Source of the DNA: Davidsoniella eucalypti
Taxonomy: Eukaryota > Ascomycota > Sordariomycetes > Microascales > Ceratocystidaceae
Assembly (NCBI GenBank): GCA_004009845.1
Contig: RMBW01000084.1
Coordinates: forward strand, 1 to 64,000
Length of the DNA stretch: 64,000 bases
Direction of reading: 5' to 3'
The notes under the pieces: generated by a model
Told to the model about the DNA's origin: nothing
What the model saw: only the letters and a program-made list of their open reading frames with translations
Database searches by the model: none
Made by a program: the position numbers and the translations under genes
Shown here: positions 23,581-34,827 of the stretch, one piece after another
Layout of the letters: each line of letters starts with the position of its first letter
Position numbering within the stretch: position 1 is the first letter of the stretch

Positions 23581-23993
23581 TGGATACAAAGAGTATCGAG
23601 ATAGGTAGCCTGTAAACAAATTTAAGAATACTCCAGCAGTTTTGTATCAGTCTTGTTGGTTCAGTCTTATACAATATCAAGGTCATATGTTCAATAAACG
23701 TCCCAAAATATAACAAATAACACTCTATACCCTTACCTACAAACTATCAGCCACATCCGCCACACTCCACAATAGGCAGCAACTAGCATCAGGATAGCGA
23801 CTTTAAAGTTCAGTTGTACTGGAGAGAACAAGGGCGGGTGATTCTGTGTTTCTTCTTCCATGAGTGATGACTATAATATGTTCAAGATGTTGGCATTCAA
23901 ATGTTAATTTCATAATAGTACGACACCTTACACAAGACACCTCAGAACACAACATATCCAACCTACCCTTTGTTAACTAAAAAACCCTTCAAC
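23581..23993. other. Intergenic, dehydrogenase 3' flank and upstream of the small acidic gene
   Basis: 413 bp of AT-rich sequence in which no gene or distinct motif is seen. Confidence 0.6.
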
Positions 23994-24455
23994 ATGGCAA
24001 CTGTTGACCAGGATGCATACGACTGCCTAGACAACAGGCTCGCAATTCGCTTCAAAGTTGGCGTGCACACTTTTGCTCTCTTCATCGACGGCCTAAGTCC
24101 AATATCTGAAATCACCCAGACACTATCAGAGGTTATAAGGGCTTGTTACGGCACAACGCACTTGAGAACTCTCAACGATATCATCCCACTTCCAACAACC
24201 GAGAAATGGCGGATTGTTTACGCTCGGTCCAAGAATGCCACTGAGTTGAAGATGGGCTGGTCGCCTGTAAACACTGAAACTGCGGCGACCACGTCTTTCT
24301 CCGATCTGGGAATACCCGATAATTCTGTCGTGGCGATCGCTGTTTGGCCCGACTCCGAAACTCGCCCGCCTACAGAGCTCGATTTCATCGTAGATTCGCC
24401 GGAAATCGAATACAGCGATGATGAGATAGATAATAGTAATGACGATTTGCCATAG
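23994..24455 (+). CDS. Small acidic hypothetical protein
   Basis: A single exon of 153 residues starting at MATVDQDAYDCLDNR. I do not recognise the family. The first ~110 residues alternate hydrophobic and polar positions (AIRFKVGVHTFALFIDGL, then WRIVYARS) in a way that could form a small beta-grasp or similar fold. The last ~30 residues are strongly acidic and disordered (SPEIEYSDDEIDNSNDD). There is no signal peptide and no membrane span. Codon-level coherence, an in-context start (AACATGGC) and a third-position pattern like real genes support coding. An upstream in-frame extension to 23970 uses no ATG. It lies in tandem between the dehydrogenase and the Ted1-like gene. Function unknown. 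Confidence 0.68.
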   Translation: MATVDQDAYDCLDNRLAIRFKVGVHTFALFIDGLSPISEITQTLSEVIRACYGTTHLRTLNDIIPLPTTEKWRIVYARSKNATELKMGWSPVNTETAATTSFSDLGIPDNSVVAIAVWPDSETRPPTELDFIVDSPEIEYSDDEIDNSNDDLP

Positions 24456-25020
24456 CTATGTCTAATAGCGGAAGTCAAATGAACTGTCATCATATACAAT
24501 CGTTAGCGTTCAACCCTCAATACACTCACTATACATGTACATTCAGTCTTAATTGCCTTCCCCTAAACGCCCTGATACTGAAACTAGCAGTGCCCCTGTC
24601 CAATGTTTGTGCAGCACTGCCATACAAAAAAATAAAAAATAAAAAATAAAAATTGTATTAGAGAAGCAGGTTCTCGCGGTAGCATTGCTAATTTACTTCT
24701 GTCCAGAATTACATACATACTTATTCGCGACCCAAAAAATCGTTTGCTTTTCACTCTTCATTTACAATATATCTGAAATATATCTCCTGTGCCTATATGG
24801 ACTACACCAAAATTCTTCCAACAAGGCCTGTTACAAGATAATCGTGGTCCATACTAACCTATAGCCTGTTCGTAGCCTGTATCGGTTCGGCATCACAGTC
24901 TTGTCATTTGTTTACTCTACCCTACAACTAGTATCACATGTCTTAATTATTTGTGGTTCACAAACGACGATCCTAAGTTCAAATCAACAACCCGAAAAAT
25001 AACACAACATCGCCGTCCGA
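24456..25020. other. Intergenic, promoter of the Ted1-like gene
   Basis: 565 bp in which no gene is seen. An A-rich tract (24626-24652) lies near the left end. Confidence 0.6.
24626..24652. repeat. A-rich (AAAAAAT)n tract
   Basis: Runs of five to seven A separated by single T over 27 bp, downstream of the small acidic gene. Confidence 0.8.
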
Positions 25021-26823
25021 ATGCGATTTCTTTCCCTTCTGCGAGTGGCACTATGCCTACTTGCGCCGATTGGCGCCTTAGCTACGCTATACCTGTACTA
25101 CTATCCAGTCTTTCTACGCTATTCGTTCCCATTACCACACGACTCTCAGGCATCAAGTACGCCCGGTCGTAATACTGCCTTCTTCGACACACTCCGACGA
25201 CATGCTCCGATCGATCTTGATTTCCTCGGACCTACCCATACTCAGGCTCCGTTCCGTCTGCTTTCCATCGGCGATCCCCAGCTTGAGGGCGACACCTCAA
25301 TCCCAACAGCATGGCTCGGCCACATGCCACATATGTTCGAGGTTTGGGATCATGTCACGCTTGTAAGCCAACACGATACACTGCGCGATAGGCTAAAGGC
25401 TACCCTCCACGATATCGTCGAGGTCATCTTCGAAGATCTATACAATGAGCTAGTGTCGTTCAGGAAACGCGTTGACCTTATTGGCAATGATCTCTATCTT
25501 GCACACATCTATCGCACAATGCACTGGTGGACACAGCCCACTCATGTAACTGTACTAGGTGATCTTATTGGTAGCCAATGGATCGACGATGAAGAGTTTA
25601 AGCGTCGTGGAGATCGTTACTGGAACCGTGTTTTTGTGGACGGCCAACGTGTCCCTGACGAGGTCGCTGCGTACCCTTTAGAGGAGTACGAGTTGACCGG
25701 CTACCTTGGTGAAGACAACAAGACGGTGGCTGCTGATTGGCCCCACCGTATCATCAATATTGTTGGAAACCACGATGTTGGCTATGCTGGAGACTTGACC
25801 AGATCTCGTCTACGTCGTTTCGAACGAATGTATGGCAAGGCCAACTACGAGCTTCGTTTTGAGCACCCCATTACCAATGAGACGCTTAACGCAACTTTAT
25901 ACAACGAGGAGACCAACCCAGAGTCTACACGCCTCATTCCTGAGTTACGTTTGGTCATAGTCAATAACATGAACCTTGACACGCCCGCGAAAAGCACCAA
26001 GCTGCAGGATGATACTTATTCTTTCATCAATGACGTTATCGGCACTTCTTCTGCTGTTGAATTTGACGGCCACTTCACCGTTATTCTAACACATATTCCT
26101 CTCCACAAGGAAGCTGGCATCTGCGTTGATTTCCCTTTCTTTGACTTCCATGACGAGTCTGAGGGTGGTGGTGTCCGCGAACAATTCATGCTGTCCTATG
26201 ACGCCAGCAAGGGCTTCCTTGAGGGTATGCTGGGTATGAATGGTAATCCCTCAACTGCAAACAATGGCCGTGGTCGTCCTGGTGTAATTCTAAACGGACA
26301 CGACCACTGCGGTTGCGATACATGGCATTTCATCAACCAGACGGACGACAAAAGCCCTGATGATCGGTCTTGGCAGGCTATCCGTTGGCAGGATGCCGTG
26401 GAGGATGGAATCCATCAGGCAGAAGACATACCAGGTGTTCGCGAGATTACCGTCCAGAGCATGATGGGTGATTTTGGCGGCAACGTTGGCCTATTCAGTG
26501 CTTGGTTTGATACCGAGTCTTGGTCGTGGAAGTTTGAATATGAAGCTGCTCCTCTAGGCAAACAGCATATTTGGTGGGCAGTCCACATAATCGATTTCAT
26601 TGTCGTTATTCTATCGGCAGTTGTCTTGTTCGATTATTCCATACTCAGCCTAGGCTTTGATATTGAAGGAAAACTACGTGGCACACCAAGCATCGGTTAT
26701 ACCAAGGTTAAGAACACCCCAGAAACGAGATCAACTATAGTAGAAAAATCTTCTAGTCCTAAACTTAAGGAACTAGAAGATACAGAAGATCACCTAGAAA
26801 TAGAGAGACAACTAAAAGAGTAA
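25021..26823 (+). CDS. ted1: Ted1/Cdc1-type membrane metallophosphoesterase
   Basis: A single exon of 600 residues. An N-terminal membrane anchor (about 5-30) and a second span near 518-540 (IIDFIVVILSAVVLF) flank a lumenal calcineurin-like phosphoesterase. Metal-site motifs appear in order: GDPQ (84-87), GDL (180-182), GNHD (249-252), THIP (357-360) and GHDH (426-429). The order and the two-span topology fit Cdc1/Ted1 of yeast and PGAP5 of animals, which remove ethanolamine phosphate from the GPI-anchor glycan so that GPI-proteins can be exported from the ER. The sequence NHDVGYAGD after the GNHD motif is typical of this branch. The C-terminal tail is charged and predicted cytosolic. Ted1 rather than Cdc1 is a judgement from overall similarity. 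Confidence 0.85.
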   Translation: MRFLSLLRVALCLLAPIGALATLYLYYYPVFLRYSFPLPHDSQASSTPGRNTAFFDTLRRHAPIDLDFLGPTHTQAPFRLLSIGDPQLEGDTSIPTAWLGHMPHMFEVWDHVTLVSQHDTLRDRLKATLHDIVEVIFEDLYNELVSFRKRVDLIGNDLYLAHIYRTMHWWTQPTHVTVLGDLIGSQWIDDEEFKRRGDRYWNRVFVDGQRVPDEVAAYPLEEYELTGYLGEDNKTVAADWPHRIINIVGNHDVGYAGDLTRSRLRRFERMYGKANYELRFEHPITNETLNATLYNEETNPESTRLIPELRLVIVNNMNLDTPAKSTKLQDDTYSFINDVIGTSSAVEFDGHFTVILTHIPLHKEAGICVDFPFFDFHDESEGGGVREQFMLSYDASKGFLEGMLGMNGNPSTANNGRGRPGVILNGHDHCGCDTWHFINQTDDKSPDDRSWQAIRWQDAVEDGIHQAEDIPGVREITVQSMMGDFGGNVGLFSAWFDTESWSWKFEYEAAPLGKQHIWWAVHIIDFIVVILSAVVLFDYSILSLGFDIEGKLRGTPSIGYTKVKNTPETRSTIVEKSSSPKLKELEDTEDHLEIERQLKE

Positions 26824-27353
26824 CTCGTGAATGTTACTATATTATTTGCAATTAGTTACGACTTGTTAAAATAACTACACATATAACCAAATGTTTGTTC
26901 ATGCTTCAAATTCTGTGGTTGAAATGCATGGTATATGTGCCAAAAAGTTCTAAGCGTATATGCAGGGATTCATTTCTATGGAACGATTATATGTACAAAT
27001 GTTGACATGCCTTGCCTGATTTTGCCATTGTATCTGTGAGTAACTATTATAACAGTATATGATTCATGCCCTATCTAATAGTTTCTTCAGTGCACTACGG
27101 CCATCTAAATCAAAAAAAGGATTTTTTGAGTATACGAAAAATAGTATACAATATAAAAAGTACTCCTTATACGCCAAGTTAAAATGAAAAGAAAAAAAAA
27201 TGAAAGAAAGAAGACTACATGATTAGATGTAGCCCCCCCAAAAAGATAAGTGCTGTTCTATCCCCCGTATTTTATGATAAGAATTCCTTTTTGTCTTTGA
27301 AGATATTGGGTAGGCTCTTCTTGTGGCCAGCCAGCAAGCCCAAGTGTTTTGCC
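26824..27353. other. Intergenic between convergent Ted1-like gene and GUA1
   Basis: 530 bp of AT-rich 3' flanks of both genes; nothing else is recognised. Confidence 0.6.
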
Positions 27354-29219
27354 TTACTCCAGCTCGATAGTAGCAGGAGGCTTGCTAGTAATATCCATGA
27401 CAACACGACAGACACCCTATTGAAGTTAGTATTTTCCCATATGACATGATCGTTTCGTTTCACGGATTGTTCGCTTACCTGGACGCTGTTCACGATCTTA
27501 GTGGCGACCTTGTTCATGAACTCGTGAGTGAATGGGTAGGGAGTAGCGGTCATGACTGGAAGTTGTTAGTCTGAGAAATTTTCAAATATAAAGAGTCGAA
27601 CGGATAGCTTACAATCAGTAGTCTCAACGGCACGCAGAATGATGATGTGAGCATAAGCACGCTGGTCGCCCTATTAATCGAGTTAGTAATGGTAGCAAAT
27701 ATACACTTAAGAACGCCAAGTAGTTACTTACCATAACACCGACGGCGCGGCTGGTATCCAGGGCAGCATAGGCCTGAGAAATCTTGTCATACAGACCGTG
27801 TTCACGAATCATGCTGATGAAGATGTTGTCGGCTTGACGAGTCATCTCAACACGCTCGGGAGTAACCTCGCCCAGGATACGGATAGCCAGGCCAGGACCA
27901 GGGAAGGGGTGACGCATGACCAGCTCGTGAGGGATATCCAGCTGGCGGCCAAGATCTCTAACCTCGTCTTTGAAGAGCTCGCGCAGAGGCTCGATCAGCT
28001 TGAGACCCTGGCCATTCTTCATGCGATCAGGCAGAGCCAGATTGTGGTGAGTCTTGATGGTAGCCGAAGGGCCCTTGAAAGAGATGGACTCGATGACATC
28101 AGGGTACAAAGTTCCCTGGAGGAAAAATTCAACAGGGCCAGACTTGTCAGAGTTGGCGGAGGCAGCCTCGATTTTCTTAGCTTCCTCCTCAAAAACCTCG
28201 ATGAACTTGATACCAATGAACTTGCGCTTCTTCTCGGGGTCGGTGACGCCAGCAAGACCATCCAGGAAGTCCTTGGAAGCGTCAGCAACAGTCAGGTTGA
28301 TGCCGTGGGTCTCCAGAGTAGCCTTGACGGTCTCGCACTCGTTCAGACGCATCAGACCGTTGTTAACCAGCACAGCGTGGAAGCGGTCACCAATGGCACG
28401 CTGCATCAGCTTGGCTGCGACAGTAGAGTCGACACCACCCGAAACGGCACCCAGAACCTGGCCGTTACCGACGAACTTGCGGATACGGGTGATCTCCTGG
28501 TCAACGAAGTTGGCCATGGTCCAGTTCTGGCGAACACCGCAAATTCCGACGGCGAAGTTCTCCAGAATCTTGGTGCCGTTCTCGGTGTGAGTCACCTCGG
28601 GGTGAAGCTGGAGTCCGTAGATGTTCTTGGACTCGTGGGCGATAGCAGCGAACTCCGAGTTGGGGGTGGTCGCGATAGTGTGGAAGCCCTCGGGCAGCTT
28701 GCACAGCTTGTCGCCGTGGCTCATCCAGACCTTGAACTCGGATTCCAGGTCCTTGAACAGACGGTCAACATGGCCGTTGACCTTGGAAGCCTTGATGTCC
28801 GCATGGCCGTATTCACGGTGTTCGCCAGCGATAACGTTCGTAGAGTCGCTGCGGTACGCGATCTCCTGGAGACCGTAGCAAATACCTAGGATAGGCACGC
28901 CAAGGTCGAAGACTGCGGGGTCAACGTGGGGAGCGTCGGCAGCATAAACGCTGTTGGGGCCACCGGACAGAATGATACCGGCAGGCTTCCAGTCGAGTTC
29001 GGAAATCTTCTGTGTGCATGGCAGCATCTCCGAGTAGACGTTGAGCTCACGAAGACGGCGGGTGATCAAGTGAGTGCTGTGATATTGCAGGTTAGATGAC
29101 AAAAGAAGCGTTTCGTTTTGGTCTAGACCATCCACTCACTACTGCGAGCCGAAATCCAGAGTCAGGATGGTATCGAAGGTCTTGTGAGGGACAACCTCAA
29201 CATTCTCGGTGGACGACAT
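27354..29219 (-). CDS. gua1: GMP synthase (glutamine-hydrolysing)
   Basis: Five exons: 29219-29140, 29076-27732, 27670-27613, 27555-27479 and 27416-27354; 540 residues, the expected length. The N-terminal class I glutamine amidotransferase has its nucleophile C93 in GICYG and the H185/E187 pair in LHPE. The ATP-pyrophosphatase domain has the P-loop SGGVDS (239-244). The C-terminal dimerisation domain is spread over three tiny exons of 58, 77 and 63 nt and ends ITSKPPATIELE. The enzyme converts XMP to GMP with ATP and glutamine in cytosolic purine synthesis. All junctions keep frame and use GTRAGN donors. The opposite strand has a long open frame that is a codon-bias shadow. It is convergent with the Ted1-like gene, with MTC1 upstream. 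Confidence 0.96.
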
Positions 29220-30099
29220 CTCGAATGATTTAAGCACCCGGGTTCACCAAGATAAAAGAGTTGTTGGAGGGGTATTGGAAGTCGATAAAAAGAAAGAGTT
29301 ACGTAGATACCAAAACAAAAAGCTTTGGTGTCTCTCTGTATATATCGACGATACAGCCAAATTTCAAATTCAAGAAATTTGGAAAAGAAAGGGAGAGTTC
29401 AAACTTTTTTTTTGCCTGTAAGTGAAGAAAGATGCCGTGCAAAATGAAAAAAAAAAAAAAAAAAAACTATAATGTGCCCCTCCAATCATTATTAGTATCT
29501 CTGTATGACTGTGCCATCTCAAATGGGAAAGGACTCAAAAGCGAAAAAGTTTCTTATCGGCTTATCATAGTGCGAGGGGGCAAAGTGCTCCAAATTGGGA
29601 TTAATACCTATTATGCGACATACAATGCACGTCAAAACTAGATGTGTTCTAAAGCGGTCTACTCTATGCTTTACCTTCATTTCGATTGACTACAGCCTGT
29701 ATCGGTTACTATGAAGATGAAAGAAAAGCAAATGCAGTTGCTATCTTAACATAGCCCATGACTGAAGCCCGGGTCTCTCCAATGTATTGTACAACATACA
29801 ATATGTACATGATATAACCGTATGGATTAGTACATGTAGTTTTCTCCCCAGTAACCATTAACCTTGCCAATGGAACCCACTATAAGTGCTCCTACAAAAA
29901 TGACAGCAATGTTGTATGCATCGTACTCTCTTACATTTGGATGTTATGAAGACAGAAAAGTAAAGACAGGCTAGATATTTCTTCCAAGTGTACATACAGA
30001 GTGACGTAATATCTCGTTATACCGATAACATAGTTAGTCATTGCGTGAAAATTACTACCATCACCTTACACTTCTACATACGTATGGTATGTACTAAAC
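29220..30099. other. Intergenic, GUA1 promoter and MTC1 3' flank
   Basis: 880 bp in which no gene is seen. It includes the GUA1 leader and an A20 run at 29447-29466. Confidence 0.6.
29447..29466. repeat. A20 homopolymer
   Basis: Twenty consecutive A in the GUA1 upstream region. Confidence 0.9.
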
Positions 30100-31761
30100 T
30101 TATATGAGATTTGCTCGTGCAACCTCACCCGCGCCGTCTTGCATAACTTCCTCCAGACGCCGCTTTCCCTTGATGGCGTCACGCTCACCGACGCCCATGC
30201 GGCGCGCAACATATCTCTGCGCAACAGTGCCGAGTGCCAATGTCAAAGTCTGTTCCACCCACTCACTAACCCATTCGCGTGGGTCCACGCCACCAGTCTC
30301 GAGAATGGCGCGGATTTCCTCGGGCACCGCGGCAATCTCGGGGGGTACGTTCTCATCTTCATCATCGGGTGATCTTTCTGGAGCAGCGGCCTCTAACCAG
30401 TCGATCCACTCGGCAGGCACAGCCTGCGATAGCGAGCTGAACTCGATACTATGAATTGGATCGTATATAAAGACAGCAAACTGGATGAGCTCCTCGGGTA
30501 CCTCCGGGGCATCTGCTACAGCTGAGCTTGCATCGGTAGTCTTATCCTTGGTTGAGTTACCTGCAAAAAGAGAATCCTGTGCTTCGGTAGAGATGGACTG
30601 CACACTGAGGAAGATGTTGGACGTTCGCACCGGATTAGACTCCGAAAGATTTTCGTTGGCACGAATACGCGCTTGTTCGATACCACCGTTGGCAGCAAAG
30701 AACTCAGAAGCAAAAGCTTCCGCGGCAGCACGGCAGAGTTTTGTGCCTTCAACTAGACCTCTAATCGTAGCCATGTCACGCTCATTATCGACTATGCGCC
30801 ACCATGGACCATCATGCCAGCCAGATTCGGATCCACGACTCCTGCCCTCGGCACCGCGTTGGACCACCATGAGATCGCCACCTTCGACTTGTGACATGAC
30901 GCCAGAAAACACATCATAAATCATAGGTTCGAGTGATGGATAGCCGATGAAGTCGTGGGTGATGTGGATCAAGAGGCGTTCATGAGACGAAATAGGCGGT
31001 GCTAGTGTATGGATGATGTTGGTAAACGTTGGCATTGCACGATGACGTAGTTCATCACCTACAAATAGATAACATATGTTAGTGGCAATTTTCATTAATG
31101 CTTGGATGAACGTCCTTTTCCATAGACTATTACGAAAATTATGCATGACAAAAGCTGAACGAAGAGAAATAATACTCATATAAATGAATAATTATTGGTG
31201 GTAGCAATACATACCAAGACCTTTCAGGGTGCCAACATTACCCCGAACCTGGTCAGCCCATTTCTTCGCTTCGTCATTTTGCTGAATCTCTTTTACAGCC
31301 TGCTCAGCCTGTTTGATAGCAGCAGTCGCAGTAGCACTCGCAGCAGCAACTAAGCCCCACCATCCACCGCCGGAGCTGGCCTGAGCTGGCTCGGGATCGG
31401 TTGCCCGGAGGATAGGGCTGGCAGAGGAGCTGGCAATGGTTGATCCACGATAAGAATCATTACTCTTTCTAGAGTCGCCTGCGGGTGGTGGGGTACTGTT
31501 GGTAATGCGGCGAACCAACGGCTTAGAGGGGGTCGCATCTTTCAGGCGTGGGGTGTGTGGACGTGATGGAACGGGTTTATCGGAGAGCTGGCTTTCGAGG
31601 TCGGCGAGGATATCTTGATCTTTCAGAGCTTTGGACGCGGCAGACGCGGGCTTTGACTTCAAGTGCTTTTTCGTGGTAGAGGGCTTGTCATCGATCCCCT
31701 CAAAGAGGTCATCTAGATCGTCGGCGGCTGCCGCGGGTTTGGTGATCCGTTTGGACGACAT
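30100..31761 (-). CDS. mtc1: Mtc1 family protein (maintenance of telomere capping 1)
   Basis: Two exons, 31761-31215 and 31058-30100, joined within a Gly codon across a 156-bp intron; 501 residues. The start gives MSSKRITKPAAAADDLDDLF, where a short acidic/aromatic motif follows a basic start as in other fungal Mtc1 proteins; an in-frame ATG at 31815 is less likely. The N-terminal ~130 residues are disordered, then comes a Gly/Ala-rich WWGLVAAASATATAAIKQAE segment and a long helical C-terminal domain with GDELRHRAMPTFTNI, HDFIGYPSLEPMIYDVF and WVEQTLTLALGTVAQRYVARRMG. Mtc1 was named from a yeast genetic interaction with the telomere-capping protein Cdc13, but its biochemical role is unclear, and links to vesicle traffic have been suggested. 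Confidence 0.85.
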
Positions 31762-34700
31762 GATGATAGACAATGGATTATCGACTGGGTAAAGCGATAA
31801 GATATGTGTAGTCAAGTCAAGGTCAGCATATGTGGTGTTGTAACTCGCTAAAGTTAGTGTGGCAGGTGTGGAGGGCGATTCTCGAATTCAATCTAAGAAG
31901 CGGTGAGCATTCAGTAACAAATTATCCTCTCGCTATTTCAGGAAATATAGACTTCAATTGAAGCTTTCAACACTTGTAACATACTGCAAAACAAGCTAAC
32001 AAAGCCCCCTCCATGATGCTCCAAATATTAGTTAGCCAAAGCCTCACATACTAAAAATGGGTACATAATAGATGCAAGGGTGTTTTGATTGGCCAGCTTT
32101 AAGGAGCGCCACAGTCCCGGAATCAGCTGTCTATTGTAGATGAGGCTGTTTAAGTAGCTAACTGGGATTGTGGCAACTTTATTCAACTTACAAGGAAAAG
32201 AAAAGTGTAACCCTAGCGTTAAAAACTTATTTATTGTAAGTTGTCTTGATTTAGACAAGTATTTTTTTGGAGTATTTTTTTTAGGACTCATTAGTCGACA
32301 CTAAACCTTTTTTTATTAACTGAGCTTACATTTTTGATATTTTTATTGTTCAAATTCACCACTAGTATAGCAGCACATAAAAAGTAAAAGGGTATTTAGA
32401 GACAACTATGTAGATATATATGTAACTACATACAAATAGTTATCAATAGCATGTATTATCGCTTATTCAGGAAGTGAACCCCTTTTAGGAGCAAGTACCC
32501 GATCATGTAAAATCTTGTTAGTTAACAACGTTCTATACAACTAGGCTAGCAATAAACAAAAGTAAATACATATACCTACATATATGATCCTAGCCTAGCC
32601 ATAGAGGTAATATTTTCTTTTTTTAGAAAATATTTAGCGAGCATCGAATAAACTCTAAATAGTTATGTCATCAGTTAAGGTGTTATTGGGTATCTAAGAT
32701 ACCATTCGACGCATCTAACAAGTAGTTTCGATATCTCCAGTCAAATGCACTTGGTCTGAATATCAAGATTGACTTGATGGATGACAAAGCACGGATTTTA
32801 ATGGATGTTATAATATTTGGGATACACTAACATGCTAAATGCAAGATCGGAATTATGGTAGAAGGTGCTCTTATAAAACGAATCGAACTAGGATCCGAGT
32901 TTCCTTGTTGGTCCACATCTGGTATGTACCCCTTAATAGTAAGTAATGGTAGTTAGTAATTCTTTTGCAAGTGGGCTTTTTCTCTTTTCAGCCACCTAAC
33001 AGCGATTAGATCAAACTATGGCAAAGTCAAAACACTATGACATGATGTGCTTACAACTATCTATGCACGGCGTAAAATGTATCGAGAGAGCTACCAATAG
33101 AACAATGCACAAAGTAGCATTCGAAAAAGAAAACAAAGATACCAAGTAAACCTTGGATTGGTTGGCGGTGTAAGAAACTGCGTACGTATAAGGTATATAT
33201 TGCACGAGATAGATGCTTCGCCGCATGAAAAGTGGCCGAGGTTTGTCGGAAATCGATAATTATAAATCACTGGCAACGGATGCTATGCTATGCTTTCGTA
33301 GGAGAAGTCGCTTGACGCATTCAATACTTACACGGAAATGACAGTAGCCAGCACTGAGTATGGTTGTATCACAGTAGAACAGCATGCAATGTCGTATTCT
33401 CCTGTGTGAATGTCGATGAATACTCTGATGTCGAAGTGATATAGTAGGCTCTGTGAATAGAGCAAAAAACGATTGCCGTGAGATGCTCGCCGTTTCCCTT
33501 TGATTCTATCGTTGGTTTCTCGCTGATGCGTCGTTTCATCCCTTGCTCGTAGTCGACTTGCTTTCACAGCATACCAGATGTTTCTCTACAGCTAAGTTTT
33601 TTGCCGTGCGGTCTGCAGCTCGAGGCCCGATATTAGGCGCCTGTATGGCGATGGGGTCCTTGAGTATTAGAGAGTGGATGGTGTCTCGCTGTTTGTTTCT
33701 TGCAATGTGTATCGCGGTGATGGATAAACTCGACAACTTTCCGAGGTCCCGGCAACCAATGCACCCGGTGCTATTTTGCGTCAAAAACAGACGTGGTCGG
33801 CCTGGTAGTGATGGTGGCATTCTGTGCTTGGAATATCGTGTTATGCAGAGGTAAGCGAAGCGTCATAGACATATCATTCATCCTATCGCAAACAGCAGGA
33901 AAAAAGACCAGATGCCGCGATGGGGGACGTCCAATAGCAGTGATGATGATGACGGTGATGTACGTGATATACGGCAAGCAAATCGGATTGCCTGTATTTT
34001 GCTTCGTTTATTCCGTCCAAGTGTGTGGTGCTACTGGCGATATGTCGTGGTGGTAGTGCTGTGGTGAGTGGCAGCATAGCAGACAGCATAGCAGACAGCG
34101 GCCTATTACGGTGGACGTGGCGCTGTAGAGGTCTGGCTCTTGGTGCCCAGCAGGCCAAAGCAAGGGCAAACAACAGGCGAAGCAGTTGGTTGGGCCAGTT
34201 GGGTTAGTGGTCTGTTTGCTTGGTTGCCTTGCAGCCGCTAAACCTGATCGGCCAGCTTTTTTTCTTCTCTTCCTCTTCATTAATTTGCCTTACATTACAT
34301 TACATATTCCAGCAAGACAAGCCTGGACCTGGTCGCTGCCGCTGCGGGTGATTGATTTACATTTACACAACTCACTTCTTTTGCACTTTTTGCACTTTTA
34401 CCATCTTCGCCTTGCCTTGCGTTTGACTGACTACTGACTGCATTGACTGCATCGCGAGAGACCTTGGAGCCCTGGTATTGCCGGCGTCCATCTTGCGCTT
34501 CCGCTGCCACCTGCGATCGTGATTTGTCTCGCAACGCCTGTATTGTTTCTGTCTTATCCCCTCAAGCAGCATCTATCGCCTTCTCTTCTCCACCCATCAG
34601 TCTTATCAGTCTTCTTTTGTTGCCTTCTTCTCCACCGTCGGCGAAGCAGAAACACAGACAGCACTGGGGCTTTGCTGTTGCTGCCATAGCTGTCGCCACT

Positions 34701-34827
34701 GCCGCCGTGATAGTTGCTATACTGGCAGTCTTCTATGCTCCACAGCATCTGGCTATAAGCTGCCCATATACCCACTTATTGGACCTACTATCACCACCCT
34801 CTTCTTCTCCACTATCCCGCCATCACC
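31762..34827. other. 3.1-kb divergent intergenic region, MTC1 / low-complexity nuclear gene
   Basis: No gene is supported. The left two thirds are AT-rich, with small inverted repeats (32184-32193/32234-32243; 32609-32618/32625-32634). The last ~800 bp turn GC-richer and pyrimidine-rich and are probably the promoter and 5' leader of the gene at 34828. Confidence 0.55.

Noticed and set aside
27798..28889. 363-codon open frame on the plus strand opposite GUA1
   Set aside because: It lies entirely antisense to well-conserved GMP synthase exon 2, and its sequence is the mirror of biased codons with no family resemblance.
24859..29707. Exact 13-14-nt repeats (CTATAGCCTGTTC at 2584 and 24859; AGCCTGTATCGGTT at 24874 and 29694)
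   Set aside because: Several repeated 14-mers are expected by chance in 64 kb counting both strands, and the matches do not extend.
33543..33854. Overlapping short frames on both strands around 33.5-34.3 kb
   Set aside because: None shows homology, consistent codon use or a credible start; the region looks like promoter or leader DNA.
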